The notes under the pieces were generated by a model that had not been told where the DNA came from, searched no databases, and saw only the letters and a list, made by a program, of their open reading frames with translations. A DNA stretch of 64,000 nt. Source: Candidatus Methylomirabilota bacterium (lineage in GTDB: Bacteria > Methylomirabilota > Methylomirabilia > Methylomirabilales > Methylomirabilaceae). Location: contig PQAM01000010.1 in assembly GCA_003104975.1 (NCBI GenBank), positions 424,577 through 488,576 of the forward strand, written 5' to 3'. Of this stretch, positions 1 through 11,318 are shown in pieces (within the stretch, counting starts at the first letter, position 1; the number at the start of each line of letters is the position of its first letter). Both the position numbers and the translations under genes were made by a program.

Positions 1-1
1 G

Positions 2-1537
2 TCGCTGATAAATCGCTTTGTGGGAACAAACGTTGCGATAACGTATGGTCATGTAAGCGTCGGGGATTATCGAGCTATTTTGGATGAGATCGACTGCTTT
101 GTTTCTTTTTCTCGAGGCGAAGGGTACTCCATTGTTCCGCGGGAATTCATGGCGATGGGCAAACCCGTGATACTCAATGATGCCCTCGCACATAACACGA
201 TATGCGAGGCTCCTGGAGTGGTGAGGATTCATGCGGATATTCCCGAGCCCGCCTTCTATCCGCAGCTTGATGGACGTTATTTTGGCGTACAATTTTCTCC
301 TTACCCTGAGGATGCCGAGCTTGTCTGGCGGGACTTTCATGATCGGCGAGTGGAGTTTCAGAGTACTGCCGAGGCGAGGCGAAAGTGGGTATCTCAATTC
401 GATTATGATCAGATTAAAACGGTGTACAGGAATATCGTGAACCCACCAGTTGTCTATCTGCATAGCAGCGATATGGTGACAGAAGACGGCTTGTACTTAT
501 CCGACGAGAGGTTAATAAAAAAGTATTATGAACTTGGCTTAGTAAAGTCCAATGAAGCATCTAGCACAATTCATGTACAAAATCATAAGGAAGAAAAGAT
601 TGTGGTAATTGCTAATGATGGTGGATTTTACTCTGTTTTCAATCGATTGATTTCCTATCTGACCTGGACCCTAACTCGCAATCCTGGAGCGATTGTGCTG
701 CCGGATTGGCGTCTGACAAAAATGAAAGAGCATTGGAAGACCGACACTTTTACCAGTTTCTGTTATGGTCGTGAGAATGATGGAAATATTTTCCTGAAAT
801 TCTTCCAGCCACTGCCATATGATAATGTCGATGAATCAACATATGATGATGAAAGAAAGCTTTATATGGGCGCTATTCTAAAAGATGACTTTAATGAAAA
901 GGATGAGCCACTTCTCACTTACATACATGCTTATAAACTATATAAGCGGCCAGATTTCCAGAAGTGGCGAACTTGGTATCACAAATATTATAGCAAGTAT
1001 ATTATCCCGAATCCCCATATCAGTAACTATGTCGAGAAATTTAATAAAAAAAACATGAGTGGCCGCTTCGTAATCGGCGCTCACGTTCGTCATCCAAGCC
1101 ATTCGATAGAACAGCCAGGCGGTCGGATCCCTACCGTGAAACTGTATTTTGAAATCATTGATAATGAAATCAAATGCGCTAGGAACGCGAGAGAGCAACC
1201 ATTTGTCTTTTTAGCTACCGACCAGGAAAGTGTAGTGCAGCTTTTTCTTGAACGATACGGCGATATGCTCATCTATCGTAATGACGTCACACGCACCTCA
1301 ACGGCACAGGACACGCATTATGATCGTCTGGATAGACAGTATAAGAATCGGGAGGGTTTTCAAATCCAACATCTCACTGCAGCAGATCCTCACAAATGGA
1401 ATACGCATATGGGGGAGGAAATTATCATCGACACAATGCTGCTTGCGCACTCAAACGTCTTAGTACACGTAACTAGCAATATAGCCACTGCTGCAGCATA
1501 TATGAATCCGACCATGAAAATGATTTATTGCGAATGA
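2..1537 (+). CDS. Glycosyltransferase half fused to fucosyltransferase-like domain (5' partial)
   Basis: The frame is open to the left edge, so the true start lies outside the window; 511 codons are visible. Residues 1-150 look like the donor-binding half of a GT4-type glycosyltransferase, with the E-x7-E motif seen as EGYSIVPRE. After a linker, the last ~330 residues resemble GT-B fucosyltransferases of the NodZ/O-FucT kind: GAHVRHPSH, then FLATD, and SNIATAAAYMNP near the C-terminus. A GDP-fucose-using enzyme would fit the gmd and fcl genes of this locus; donor and acceptor are inference. Positions about 480-1100 are clearly A+T-rich compared with genes further right, which suggests acquisition from elsewhere. 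Confidence 0.7.
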   Translation, partial: SLINRFVGTNVAITYGHVSVGDYRAILDEIDCFVSFSRGEGYSIVPREFMAMGKPVILNDALAHNTICEAPGVVRIHADIPEPAFYPQLDGRYFGVQFSPYPEDAELVWRDFHDRRVEFQSTAEARRKWVSQFDYDQIKTVYRNIVNPPVVYLHSSDMVTEDGLYLSDERLIKKYYELGLVKSNEASSTIHVQNHKEEKIVVIANDGGFYSVFNRLISYLTWTLTRNPGAIVLPDWRLTKMKEHWKTDTFTSFCYGRENDGNIFLKFFQPLPYDNVDESTYDDERKLYMGAILKDDFNEKDEPLLTYIHAYKLYKRPDFQKWRTWYHKYYSKYIIPNPHISNYVEKFNKKNMSGRFVIGAHVRHPSHSIEQPGGRIPTVKLYFEIIDNEIKCARNAREQPFVFLATDQESVVQLFLERYGDMLIYRNDVTRTSTAQDTHYDRLDRQYKNREGFQIQHLTAADPHKWNTHMGEEIIIDTMLLAHSNVLVHVTSNIATAAAYMNPTMKMIYCE

Positions 1538-1606
1538 TCCGCACAGCATTTATTGAGTCATTTAAAGGCGCTTGTGAACAAGATATAGCCAGGAGCAGCG
1601 AAGAAT

Positions 1607-1861
1607 ATGAACTCACGCCAACACGGAAACGACTATTACGAGCGGAAGTTAGAATATTTGAAGAAACATTGTCTGACTCTCTGCGAATTTATAACTGAAT
1701 CTACTGATAATAATAATATATACCAAAAATATCGCGACGCTGTTGCCGAACTTGAAAGAATCAAGAATTCGCCGAGTTGGAAAGTTACCAAGCCACTTCG
1801 AGATACGATGCGAATCGTTAAGCAGGTACTACGGGTACATATGAGTCAATCCAAAAGTTAG
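1607..1861 (+). CDS. Small coiled-coil protein with SPSWKVTKPLR motif
   Basis: An 84-residue protein, 69 bases after the preceding glycosyltransferase, with AGGAG upstream of the ATG. The middle is charged and probably helical. The NSPSWKVTKPLR stretch is a motif known from the linker or tail of many polysaccharide glycosyltransferases ('SxSWxxTxPLR'). It may be a free-standing tail domain, a membrane-adjacent helper, or the remnant of a longer glycosyltransferase whose remainder was lost, since recognisable coding sequence stops right after it. No catalytic motif is visible. The function is not known. Confidence 0.55.
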   Translation: MNSRQHGNDYYERKLEYLKKHCLTLCEFITESTDNNNIYQKYRDAVAELERIKNSPSWKVTKPLRDTMRIVKQVLRVHMSQSKS

Positions 1862-2045
1862 TTGAACATCGCGAAGCCGGCTCCCAGTCATGAGGTTACG
1901 CCATGTGCATTTCAGTCATGGGCATCGTGCCACTGAGATCTACCCGCAGCGCCTAGCGCAGCACGGGCAGCGCACGGAAGCCCTTGATCTACACCTCCTC
2001 ATCGAGGTGCCCGGAGGTTCTCCGCTAAGTACATGAAGTTGTGAA

Positions 2046-2250
2046 GTTGGGGTCAGGTCTTGCAATCACACATTTGATGTGAGACGAGGCTCCCATGTCG
2101 CGTCCCTTGTGGATCGAGTTTCTTGGTGCGCTCTACTGTGAACAGCAGACTCAGGTCTATCACGTCATGTGCCGTGGTCATCAGGGCCAGCGTATTTCCA
2201 AGAATCCGCTTCGTTGCACAAGACCCGGCAACCTGCTCTTCAGATATACT
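2046..2250 (+). pseudogene. Remnant of REP-associated tyrosine transposase (RAYT, IS200-like)
   Basis: The start MSRPLWIEFLGALY at 2095 is the classic N-terminus of Y1 transposases of the RAYT family (MARPLRIEFPGALYHV), followed by YHVMCRGHQGQRI, also typical. A small insertion separates the two blocks and the similarity stops after about 45 codons, where the frame runs into antisense of the subtilase. Upstream, GGGGTCAGGTCTTGCA (about 2049) resembles the sequence commonly found next to such genes. The catalytic HUH and Tyr parts are missing, so this is a dead fragment. The rest of the gap from 1862 holds nothing I recognise. Confidence 0.6.
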
Positions 2251-2254
2251 GCCA

Positions 2255-5125
2255 TCACTGCACCACAACGCTCTGGCTCCCCGTCGCGACCCCCTGCCCG
2301 GAGAACCAGGTCACGCCCTCCTGGACCATGTCCCACTTCAGGGTGTAGGTGCCCGCGGCCGCTGGGGCCCGGAGGGTGGCGGTGAGGGGAAGACGCTGAC
2401 CGGGGCCCACGCTCTGGGGCAAGAGGGTCCGTTGGCCGTCCCATACGACGAGCGTGCTGCCTTGGTACCAGTGGTAGGCGAGGCGGAAGGCGCTGTTGGC
2501 GCCCCACGTCAGGCTCCCGGTGTTGGTGACGGTCACCGGCACCGTGATGGTTTGGCCGGCCGTCAGGGATGCAATCGTCCCGGGGCTGTAGGTCGCGCCG
2601 TAGGAGGGCGCGCCGCTACCTGTCACGGCTCGTGAGACGTTGCCTCCGTTGGACGTGAAGTTGACATTGCTTGCAAAGGTCGCAGCCGACGGCGGGCTGA
2701 AGCGCACCACCACACCCCGACTTAGCCCGGCCCCGAGACTGAAGGGGCTTCCGGAGAGGATGCTAAAAGGGGTCGTCGCGGAGGCGCTTCCGGTCAGGGT
2801 GCCCACCCCGGTATTCTGCACCGTGAAGGTCCGGTCGGCTGAACTTCCTACTGTGACGCTACCGAAATCCTGGGAGGTGGGGGTCACGGTGATCTCCGGC
2901 TGCAGAATGGTCCAGAGCAGGGCCGTATTGTTGTTCAGGCTCTGGGTGTTCAGGCTGAACTGGGTTCCCGATGTTGAACCGACCTGGACCCCAACTGTGG
3001 CGGATCCCCCTCGGTCTGCGAAGGCGCACCCTGCCCCGAAGGCGGCATCCGCGTAGTTGAAGAGCATGTTGCTGCTTTCCTCAAAGAAGACTACCTGGAA
3101 CTTCACGGTAGCGGCACTGTCGGTCTGGCAGGTGTACTGCCGCACATCCCGCCACTCAATCACCAGCTCCCGGTTCGGTGCGGTGCCTGTCACCTCCCAA
3201 AAGACATTTTGACTTGTACCGACTACTGCAAAGAGATCGTCCCAGAACGGCGCCACTAACGTGGCGATCTGTGAAGTGGGAACGGGGGTATTGGAGTAGG
3301 CCGTAAACGATCCGGTGAAGTTCAGGGTCCCGTTACTGCCGACGAAGAGATCGGCAAAGCCTCCGCCACCAAATCGAATCGGAAACGGAGAGGTGATCCG
3401 TGCCGAGGAGTCGTCGCCCAGATTGAGGCTCGTTCCACCAATCGTCCTATAGACAAAAGACGTCGATGACACTGTGTAATCAGCGAGAACATACACGGTC
3501 ACGACATCCCCTTTCGGGAAGGTAAGCGTGAAGGTTCCTCCGGCCGAGGGGGTCCACTGCCCGGAATAGGTTCCGTCCCCCGCCGCCTGGTCCGCCCCGA
3601 GCCCGTCATCCAGAAGAGTGATGGTCTGGTTACCGGGATCGACCGTAACGGTGACATTGCCGTTGGGGCTGCCGCAGTTGATATGGAGGACGGCAAGATC
3701 GATGGGTGTGCCGATGAGACCGCTGGTTGCGGTGGCGATGGGCCTGAGGCGGGAAAGGACGGTAGGATTTGAGCACGCGAGCGCCCCGCGGGCATTGAGT
3801 CTCTTCTGTGTAATGGTGGTACCGGTCAATGAAGAAATGGTATCGCCGCCGGCCAGGATCAGGTTCTTGATCGTTCGCCAGTCACGTCCGGAGTCCTGCG
3901 CTTTTAGCAGTGTTGCCAGCCCCGTTACATGAGGGGTAGCCATCGATGTACCGCTGAAGGTGCTGTACGTGTTCCCCGGGGTCGTACTGAGGATTGCGCT
4001 GCCGGGGGCGCCGAGATGGACGGTCCGCCTCCCAGAATTCGAGAAAGAAGACAAGGCGTCTGTTCGAGTGGTGGACGCGACGGAGATGATGTTCGGCAGG
4101 TAATAACTGGCGGGGTAAGACAGGGCTGTGTCGTTGTCATGCGCGTCATTCCCCGCCGCGGCGATAAAGAGGATCCCTCGTTGCCGATGGGCCTCGATGG
4201 CGTCGAGTAAAGATTGGGAAAACTCTCCTCCGCCCCAACTATTGCTGGTGGCCACGATGTTGACACCCCGATCTTTCATGGTTTTCACATAGTCCAAGCA
4301 GGTGATCGCACCGGAGGTGTAACCAGAACCGGCCGCATCGAGGAATTTACACGCCATCAGGCGGGTCGTCCAGTTGACACCGACGACTCCGATGCTATTA
4401 TTTCCAACCGCGCCAATCGTGCCGGCCACATGGGTGCCATGGCTATTATCATCCATCGGGTCGGTGTCGTTGTTCGCGGTGTCGATACCGTAGCAGTCGT
4501 CGATAAATCCGTTGCTGTCGTCATCGACGCCGTTGGTGTTACAATCGGCGGTATTCCGAAACATGTTGGCTGATAAGTCCTGATGATTGTAATCGATCCC
4601 CGAGTCAATGACTGCTGCGACCACACTGCCGCTTCCGGTGGCAAGATCCCATGCCTCTGGGGCATCGATGTCTGCATCAGAGGTTCCCCCCGATTGCCCC
4701 GTATTGTGGAGCCCCCAAAGCTCGCCAAGGCGGGGGTCGTTGGGGACGGTAAGCGCCTCCAGAAGGTAGTTGGGTTCTGCGTAGAGGACATTAGGGTGCT
4801 GCTTGTACAATTCAATAGCCTCCTTCACATTCCTCCCGTGGGGCAATCTGACGTGCACGAGGTTCTTCACGATATCAAATCTCTTCACCTCCTGTGCTCC
4901 CACCAGCGCGTGACCCGATGCCATATCGCGTAGCGAGACCCCCTCCTTAAATCTCACGAGGAGTTCATCAGGCGCATGAGGAGGGGTGTGGACCACTCGT
5001 GATCCAGGGCCCCTCTCTTTTCCGGTGATACGGTTCGAGGGGTGTTCTGCTTGGGCGACGGCGCTGAGACTCAGCAGGAAAAAGATAACGACGAATATGA
5101 GACTTGGCCGACCTGGCTTACGCAT
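2255..5125 (-). CDS. Secreted subtilisin-like serine protease with C-terminal Ig-like domains
   Basis: 956 residues; ATG preceded by AGGAGAG. A signal peptide (1-26, ending AQA) and a fervidolysin-type propeptide (about 48-125, LLVRFKEGV...YAEPNY) precede the S8 domain. The catalytic triad is visible: Asp174 (VIDSGID), His229 (SHGTHVAG), Ser394 (GTSMATPHV), with oxyanion Asn326 (AAAGND). The C-terminal half is non-catalytic: a beta-rich segment, an ASPM/SPD-2/Hydin-type domain (DFGSVTVGSSADRTFTV), then an NBR1-like Ig domain (TVTNTGSLTWG... to the end). These C-terminal domains usually mediate surface or substrate binding. It lies just downstream of a PrcB-like gene in the same direction, with 26 bases between them. 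Secretion and protease class are firm; the substrate is unknown. Confidence 0.93.
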   Translation of the reverse strand: MRKPGRPSLIFVVIFFLLSLSAVAQAEHPSNRITGKERGPGSRVVHTPPHAPDELLVRFKEGVSLRDMASGHALVGAQEVKRFDIVKNLVHVRLPHGRNVKEAIELYKQHPNVLYAEPNYLLEALTVPNDPRLGELWGLHNTGQSGGTSDADIDAPEAWDLATGSGSVVAAVIDSGIDYNHQDLSANMFRNTADCNTNGVDDDSNGFIDDCYGIDTANNDTDPMDDNSHGTHVAGTIGAVGNNSIGVVGVNWTTRLMACKFLDAAGSGYTSGAITCLDYVKTMKDRGVNIVATSNSWGGGEFSQSLLDAIEAHRQRGILFIAAAGNDAHDNDTALSYPASYYLPNIISVASTTRTDALSSFSNSGRRTVHLGAPGSAILSTTPGNTYSTFSGTSMATPHVTGLATLLKAQDSGRDWRTIKNLILAGGDTISSLTGTTITQKRLNARGALACSNPTVLSRLRPIATATSGLIGTPIDLAVLHINCGSPNGNVTVTVDPGNQTITLLDDGLGADQAAGDGTYSGQWTPSAGGTFTLTFPKGDVVTVYVLADYTVSSTSFVYRTIGGTSLNLGDDSSARITSPFPIRFGGGGFADLFVGSNGTLNFTGSFTAYSNTPVPTSQIATLVAPFWDDLFAVVGTSQNVFWEVTGTAPNRELVIEWRDVRQYTCQTDSAATVKFQVVFFEESSNMLFNYADAAFGAGCAFADRGGSATVGVQVGSTSGTQFSLNTQSLNNNTALLWTILQPEITVTPTSQDFGSVTVGSSADRTFTVQNTGVGTLTGSASATTPFSILSGSPFSLGAGLSRGVVVRFSPPSAATFASNVNFTSNGGNVSRAVTGSGAPSYGATYSPGTIASLTAGQTITVPVTVTNTGSLTWGANSAFRLAYHWYQGSTLVVWDGQRTLLPQSVGPGQRLPLTATLRAPAAAGTYTLKWDMVQEGVTWFSGQGVATGSQSVVVQ

Positions 5126-5151
5126 CTCTCTCCTTTTTCCCCTTTACGCGA

Positions 5152-5697
5152 TCAGAGCCTCTTAAACTGAATCGGAAGATTCAGCCGGGGCAATCGTATG
5201 AGGTGGAATGGCTGCGTAAATACCTGAGCGACCACGGCATCCTTCGGCGGGTTCTTTATCTGATAGATGACGTGTATCCCAGCTCTATTACGGTCAATCC
5301 TCACGATCTCCACTTGGTACCCTGCCGTAGGGCGTTGGCCGGCGAAGATCCCTGCGACCAGGTCCGTTGCGAAATCAACAAGAGGGGGAAGAGAATCGGA
5401 CTGGACATGTTGCGTCCAGAAATCCCGTAATTCTTGTTCCGATTGAATCACGATCTCCAGCGGATCGACGATTCTACTCGCAGTCCCTCGGCCGATAGAG
5501 ACGAAGGGGACAAGAGAGTCGGCACCGGACGCCCGCGTCGCGCGGCCGTCCGACTTTTCATCTTGGGCCCATACAGAGACTGAAGTGTACAGAAGATGGC
5601 CGGTAAAGCCTATAAGGGCGAGAAGTCCTGCGGCGAAAATCCGGCCGAGTCGGGACGGCGTTACGCGCCTTTGAAAAAAGGTTGCGTTGCTCTTCAT
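5152..5697 (-). CDS. PrcB-like protease-complex protein
   Basis: 181 residues from the ATG at 5697 (AGGA just upstream); an upstream TTG at 5727 would add ten residues and looks weaker. One N-terminal hydrophobic segment (LGRIFAAGLLALIGFTGHLL) serves as signal or anchor. The C-terminal ~80 residues (AGIFAGQRPTAGYQVEI... to the end) match the PrcB_C pattern, in which GxRPTGGYxVEI is diagnostic. In Treponema denticola PrcB is encoded with, and stabilises, the subtilisin-family protease PrtP (dentilisin). Here the gene directly precedes a subtilase on the same strand, so a chaperone or complex role for that protease is a reasonable inference. Confidence 0.75.
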   Translation of the reverse strand: MKSNATFFQRRVTPSRLGRIFAAGLLALIGFTGHLLYTSVSVWAQDEKSDGRATRASGADSLVPFVSIGRGTASRIVDPLEIVIQSEQELRDFWTQHVQSDSLPPLVDFATDLVAGIFAGQRPTAGYQVEIVRIDRNRAGIHVIYQIKNPPKDAVVAQVFTQPFHLIRLPRLNLPIQFKRL

Positions 5698-6359
<662 letters not shown>

Positions 6360-6467
6360 TGGCCGCTAACGAAGGCAGGCCATTCTGAGTTGAACCGGCG
6401 AAGCGACTCCCGTATGATAGGACGGTGAGGGCCGAACCGAGCACCCCACACAGCAAGGAGCCGCGTC

Positions 6468-6638
6468 ATGAAGAGCGGCGTCCGCATGCCGCAACGGGGC
6501 ACGGTGCAAGACGTACATCCCGCACGCCTGAACGCCGCACCCGCGCGTGACGCGGTGGAGGCAAAGACGGCCCGCCGCCTTGCCCTGCAGCTCGAATGCG
6601 GCGCGCAGGCGCGACTGACCGACCAGTCGGTTGCGTGA
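6468..6638 (+). CDS. Possible small protein of unknown function
   Basis: A 56-codon frame starting MKSGVRMPQRGTV, preceded by AAGGAG at good spacing. It is rich in Ala and Arg with one Cys and has no signal peptide or membrane segment. I recognise no family. It sits between a gmd scar and a glycosyltransferase module, a place where debris is expected, so it may be noncoding or a leftover. The ribosome site is the main argument for it. Confidence 0.3.
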   Translation: MKSGVRMPQRGTVQDVHPARLNAAPARDAVEAKTARRLALQLECGAQARLTDQSVA

Positions 6639-6704
6639 TCTCATGACCGGGAGCGGCTTCGCCTCATTCAACTCACTTGGGGATTGACCTCCGCGAGGTG
6701 GATC

Positions 6705-7007
6705 GTGACATCCCTCAAACGCGTGGTGCGCTGGATACTTGGCCTACCCAAGCCGATGGCGGTATGGGTGCTGCGCCGGACTCTCGCCAATCCTGACCTG
6801 AGGGCGCGCGCGCTGAACATACTGGCCGAATACCCTCGACTGTACCAATACCTGCGTGAGTTCGCTGCAAGGTCGGGATTATCGGAAAATACCATTGCGG
6901 CGGCATCTGCGCCGAATATATCAGCAGAAGAGATTCAGGCTCTGTCACCCCTTGCTGCTCGTATTTATGCCGACCTCAAAAAAGCCATTGATACGAAAAA
7001 GAACTGA
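6705..7007 (+). CDS. Small glycosyltransferase-associated protein
   Basis: 100 residues from a GTG at 6705 with GAGGTG a few bases upstream; a TTG at 6684 would add seven residues. It begins with a basic hydrophobic stretch (LKRVVRWILGLPKP) and ends with LSPLAARIYADLKKAI, a short helix seen near glycosyltransferases and in their linkers. Its stop overlaps the start of the following glycosyltransferase (TGATG), so the two are translationally coupled. It is probably a membrane-peripheral helper or split-off domain of that enzyme. No enzymatic motif is visible. Confidence 0.6.
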   Translation: MTSLKRVVRWILGLPKPMAVWVLRRTLANPDLRARALNILAEYPRLYQYLREFAARSGLSENTIAAASAPNISAEEIQALSPLAARIYADLKKAIDTKKN

Positions 7008-8467
7008 TGCGCCTCGTCATTGACCTCCAGTCGATGCAAACATGGAGCCGCTTTCGGGGCATCGGGCGTTATGCGGCCTCTTTGGTCAAGGTGCTGTTGC
7101 AGCAAGCCAGGGATTTCGATTACTGGATTGTACTGAACGATCAGGATGATCGTGACCTCGTTCGGATAAGGGAGTTATTTGCGGGACTGATCCCTCCGGA
7201 GAAAGTCGTGTCCTTCGCAGCGCCGCACGCCGTTAACGAAGCCTTCAGCGACAATGAATGGCGAGCCAGAGCGGCCGAATTGCTACGGTCTCACTTCCTC
7301 GCCGAAATGTCACCGGACATTGTGCTGACCGCAAGCCTTTTCGAACCCGAATCTGTTGTCTCCGTCGAACCACCGTCCAACCGTCATTATAAATCCGTCG
7401 TGATTCTTTATGACCTGATCCCGCTGGCAGAACCCAAGGTGTATCTGCCGAATCCGGTCGTGCGGCAATGGTATGGCAGGAAACTCGAATCGCTCCGTCA
7501 CGCAGATCTGGTGTTGACGATTTCAGACTATTCCAAGCGAGATGCCGTTGCAAGGTTGGGGCTGGACCCGGATCGGTGCGTCAATATCTCGGCGGCGGCT
7601 GATCTGTTCACTCCTGAAAGACTCACATCAAGTTCTCTTGATAATCACCGATCTCCAGGAGTGATTCCAAAAAATTCTGTCCTGTACGTCGGGGGCTTTG
7701 ATGTACGAAAGAATGTCGATAAGCTGGTTGCCGCATATTCTCGCCTCCCTCTCGCCATGAGAAGGTCCTACCCGCTCGTCCTTGTCGGGAAGATCGGAGA
7801 CGTGAATAGACACCGTCTCATGCGGGTAGCGAAAAAATCCGGTCTGGCCGCTGACGACCTACACTGTACAGGCTTTGTGTCCGATGAATCATTGGTCGCT
7901 CTCTACAGATCGTGTCGCTTATTCGTTTTTCCATCAAGTCATGAAGGGTTTGGACTGCCTCCGTTGGAAGCTATGCATTATGGCGCAGCCGTGATCGCCG
8001 CGGCAAGAACCAGCCTTATTGAAGTCGTGGGGTCTACGGAGGCGCTTTTTGACCCCGATGATGTTGCCGCACTGGCAACCCTCTTGAACAGGGGCCTCAC
8101 TGATGACCAGTTTCGCGCTCGCCTTATCGCGAACGGTTCAATTCAAGCCGCGAAATTCTCCTGGAGCGCGACGGCGCAAAAAGCGCTGCATGCGCTGACA
8201 GCCCTGGGCGCACAATCAACTACCGAGAAGGTTGACACGGTAGACGATAAACAGAGCAGTTATACGAGATTGATCAGCGCTCTCGCCGCAATCAACACCA
8301 ATTCCAGGCCGACCGACTCGGATCTCGTCGTGCTGGCGAAATCTATTGCTGTCAATATGAATGTTCTCAATGATCACTTTTTTGCAGATGCGCGACCTAC
8401 CGAGAATACTGCCCCCCTAGAATCTTCGCCTGCCGTTTTGCGTCGTCGAATATACGGAAAGAGTTAA
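7007..8467 (+). CDS. GT4-family glycosyltransferase
   Basis: 486 residues with GT-B architecture: the N-terminal acceptor half begins MRLVIDLQSMQTWSRFRGIGRY, the usual start of WbdA/mannosyltransferase-like GT4 proteins, where the glycine-rich turn (FRGIGRY) contacts the donor. The C-terminal half begins at VLYVGGFDVRKNV and carries the E-x7-E motif as EGFGLPPLE. About 90 extra residues follow the GT domain without recognised motifs. Coupled to the small protein upstream by a one-base overlap. A mannosyl or related donor is likely from the family, but linkage cannot be read from the sequence. It acts at the cytoplasmic face on a lipid-linked glycan. Confidence 0.88.
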   Translation: MRLVIDLQSMQTWSRFRGIGRYAASLVKVLLQQARDFDYWIVLNDQDDRDLVRIRELFAGLIPPEKVVSFAAPHAVNEAFSDNEWRARAAELLRSHFLAEMSPDIVLTASLFEPESVVSVEPPSNRHYKSVVILYDLIPLAEPKVYLPNPVVRQWYGRKLESLRHADLVLTISDYSKRDAVARLGLDPDRCVNISAAADLFTPERLTSSSLDNHRSPGVIPKNSVLYVGGFDVRKNVDKLVAAYSRLPLAMRRSYPLVLVGKIGDVNRHRLMRVAKKSGLAADDLHCTGFVSDESLVALYRSCRLFVFPSSHEGFGLPPLEAMHYGAAVIAAARTSLIEVVGSTEALFDPDDVAALATLLNRGLTDDQFRARLIANGSIQAAKFSWSATAQKALHALTALGAQSTTEKVDTVDDKQSSYTRLISALAAINTNSRPTDSDLVVLAKSIAVNMNVLNDHFFADARPTENTAPLESSPAVLRRRIYGKS

Positions 8468-8506
8468 GCTGCTTGTGCGCGTCAACTAACTTTGGGATTG
8501 ACTCTC

Positions 8507-10447
<1,941 letters not shown>

Positions 10448-10448
<1 letters not shown>

Positions 10449-11314
10449 TGGGAAGATTGCCTCGGATCTCGATTGTCACACCCTGCTTCAACCAGGGCCA
10501 CTTTTTAGAGACTACCATCAAGAGTGTGCTCTCCCAAGAATATGAAAATCTCGAATATATTGTAATCGACGGCGGATCCACGGATGGCAGTGTTGACATT
10601 ATCAAACGGTATGCCGACCGCCTTGCGTACTGGGTGAGCGAGCCCGACGGGGGGCAGGCCGAGGCCATCATCAAGGGCTTTCAACACTCTTCCGGCGAGA
10701 TCATGGGTTGGCTCAACTCCGACGACCTGTTGTTATCTGATTGTCTCACCGCGGTGGCCCGCACCTTTATCGGACTTCCAACGACGCAGATGATGTATGG
10801 GAATATCCTGATTATCGACGAGTATGGTCATGTGGTAAAAGAAGCTCGGCAGTTTCAGGTGGGATTTCATGAACTCTACTATGGTGGCCACATCATCAAT
10901 CAGGAGGCGACCTTTTGGACAAGGGGACTCTATGACAGGGCGGGAGGTCTGAACCGAAATTTATCGTACGCGATGGACTATGATCTATGGGTAAGAATGG
11001 CTGAGATTAGCCACCCCCTCCACGTTTCTCGCTACCTCGCAGCATTTCGTCGACATCCCTCACAGAAGACCACGCATATGGAGCTGTATCGCATGGAAAT
11101 GCAGGCGATTCAGGATCGGACTCGCTCCGCTAGAGGCGAAAACCCTTTTGCCTTTGCCGTGAAGTCGGGCCTATGTCAGACGCGCCTGATCTTACGCCGA
11201 TGCGCGGTGAAATTGTTGCGGACACGCCGGTACCCTGCGAAGAACCATAGAGCCGCGTATTTTGGCTTTGCAGCGGTCAAATCGGTTGGAAGAAAAAGCA
11301 AAAGATACGGATGA
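10448..11314 (+). CDS. GT2-family glycosyltransferase
   Basis: 288 residues from the ATG that overlaps the fcl stop (TGATG); a GTG 33 bases upstream is less likely. It has a GT-A fold: RISIVTPCFNQGHFLETTI at the N-terminus, YIVIDGGSTDGS, and the donor/metal site LNSDDLL (DxD-like). A central MDYDLWVRMAE matches the acceptor-side ED-like region of this subgroup, followed by a basic C-terminal tail. Being coupled to fcl, it may use GDP-fucose or simply belong to the same glycan. Family certain; sugar specificity unknown. Confidence 0.88.
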
Positions 11315-11318
11315 TCTG

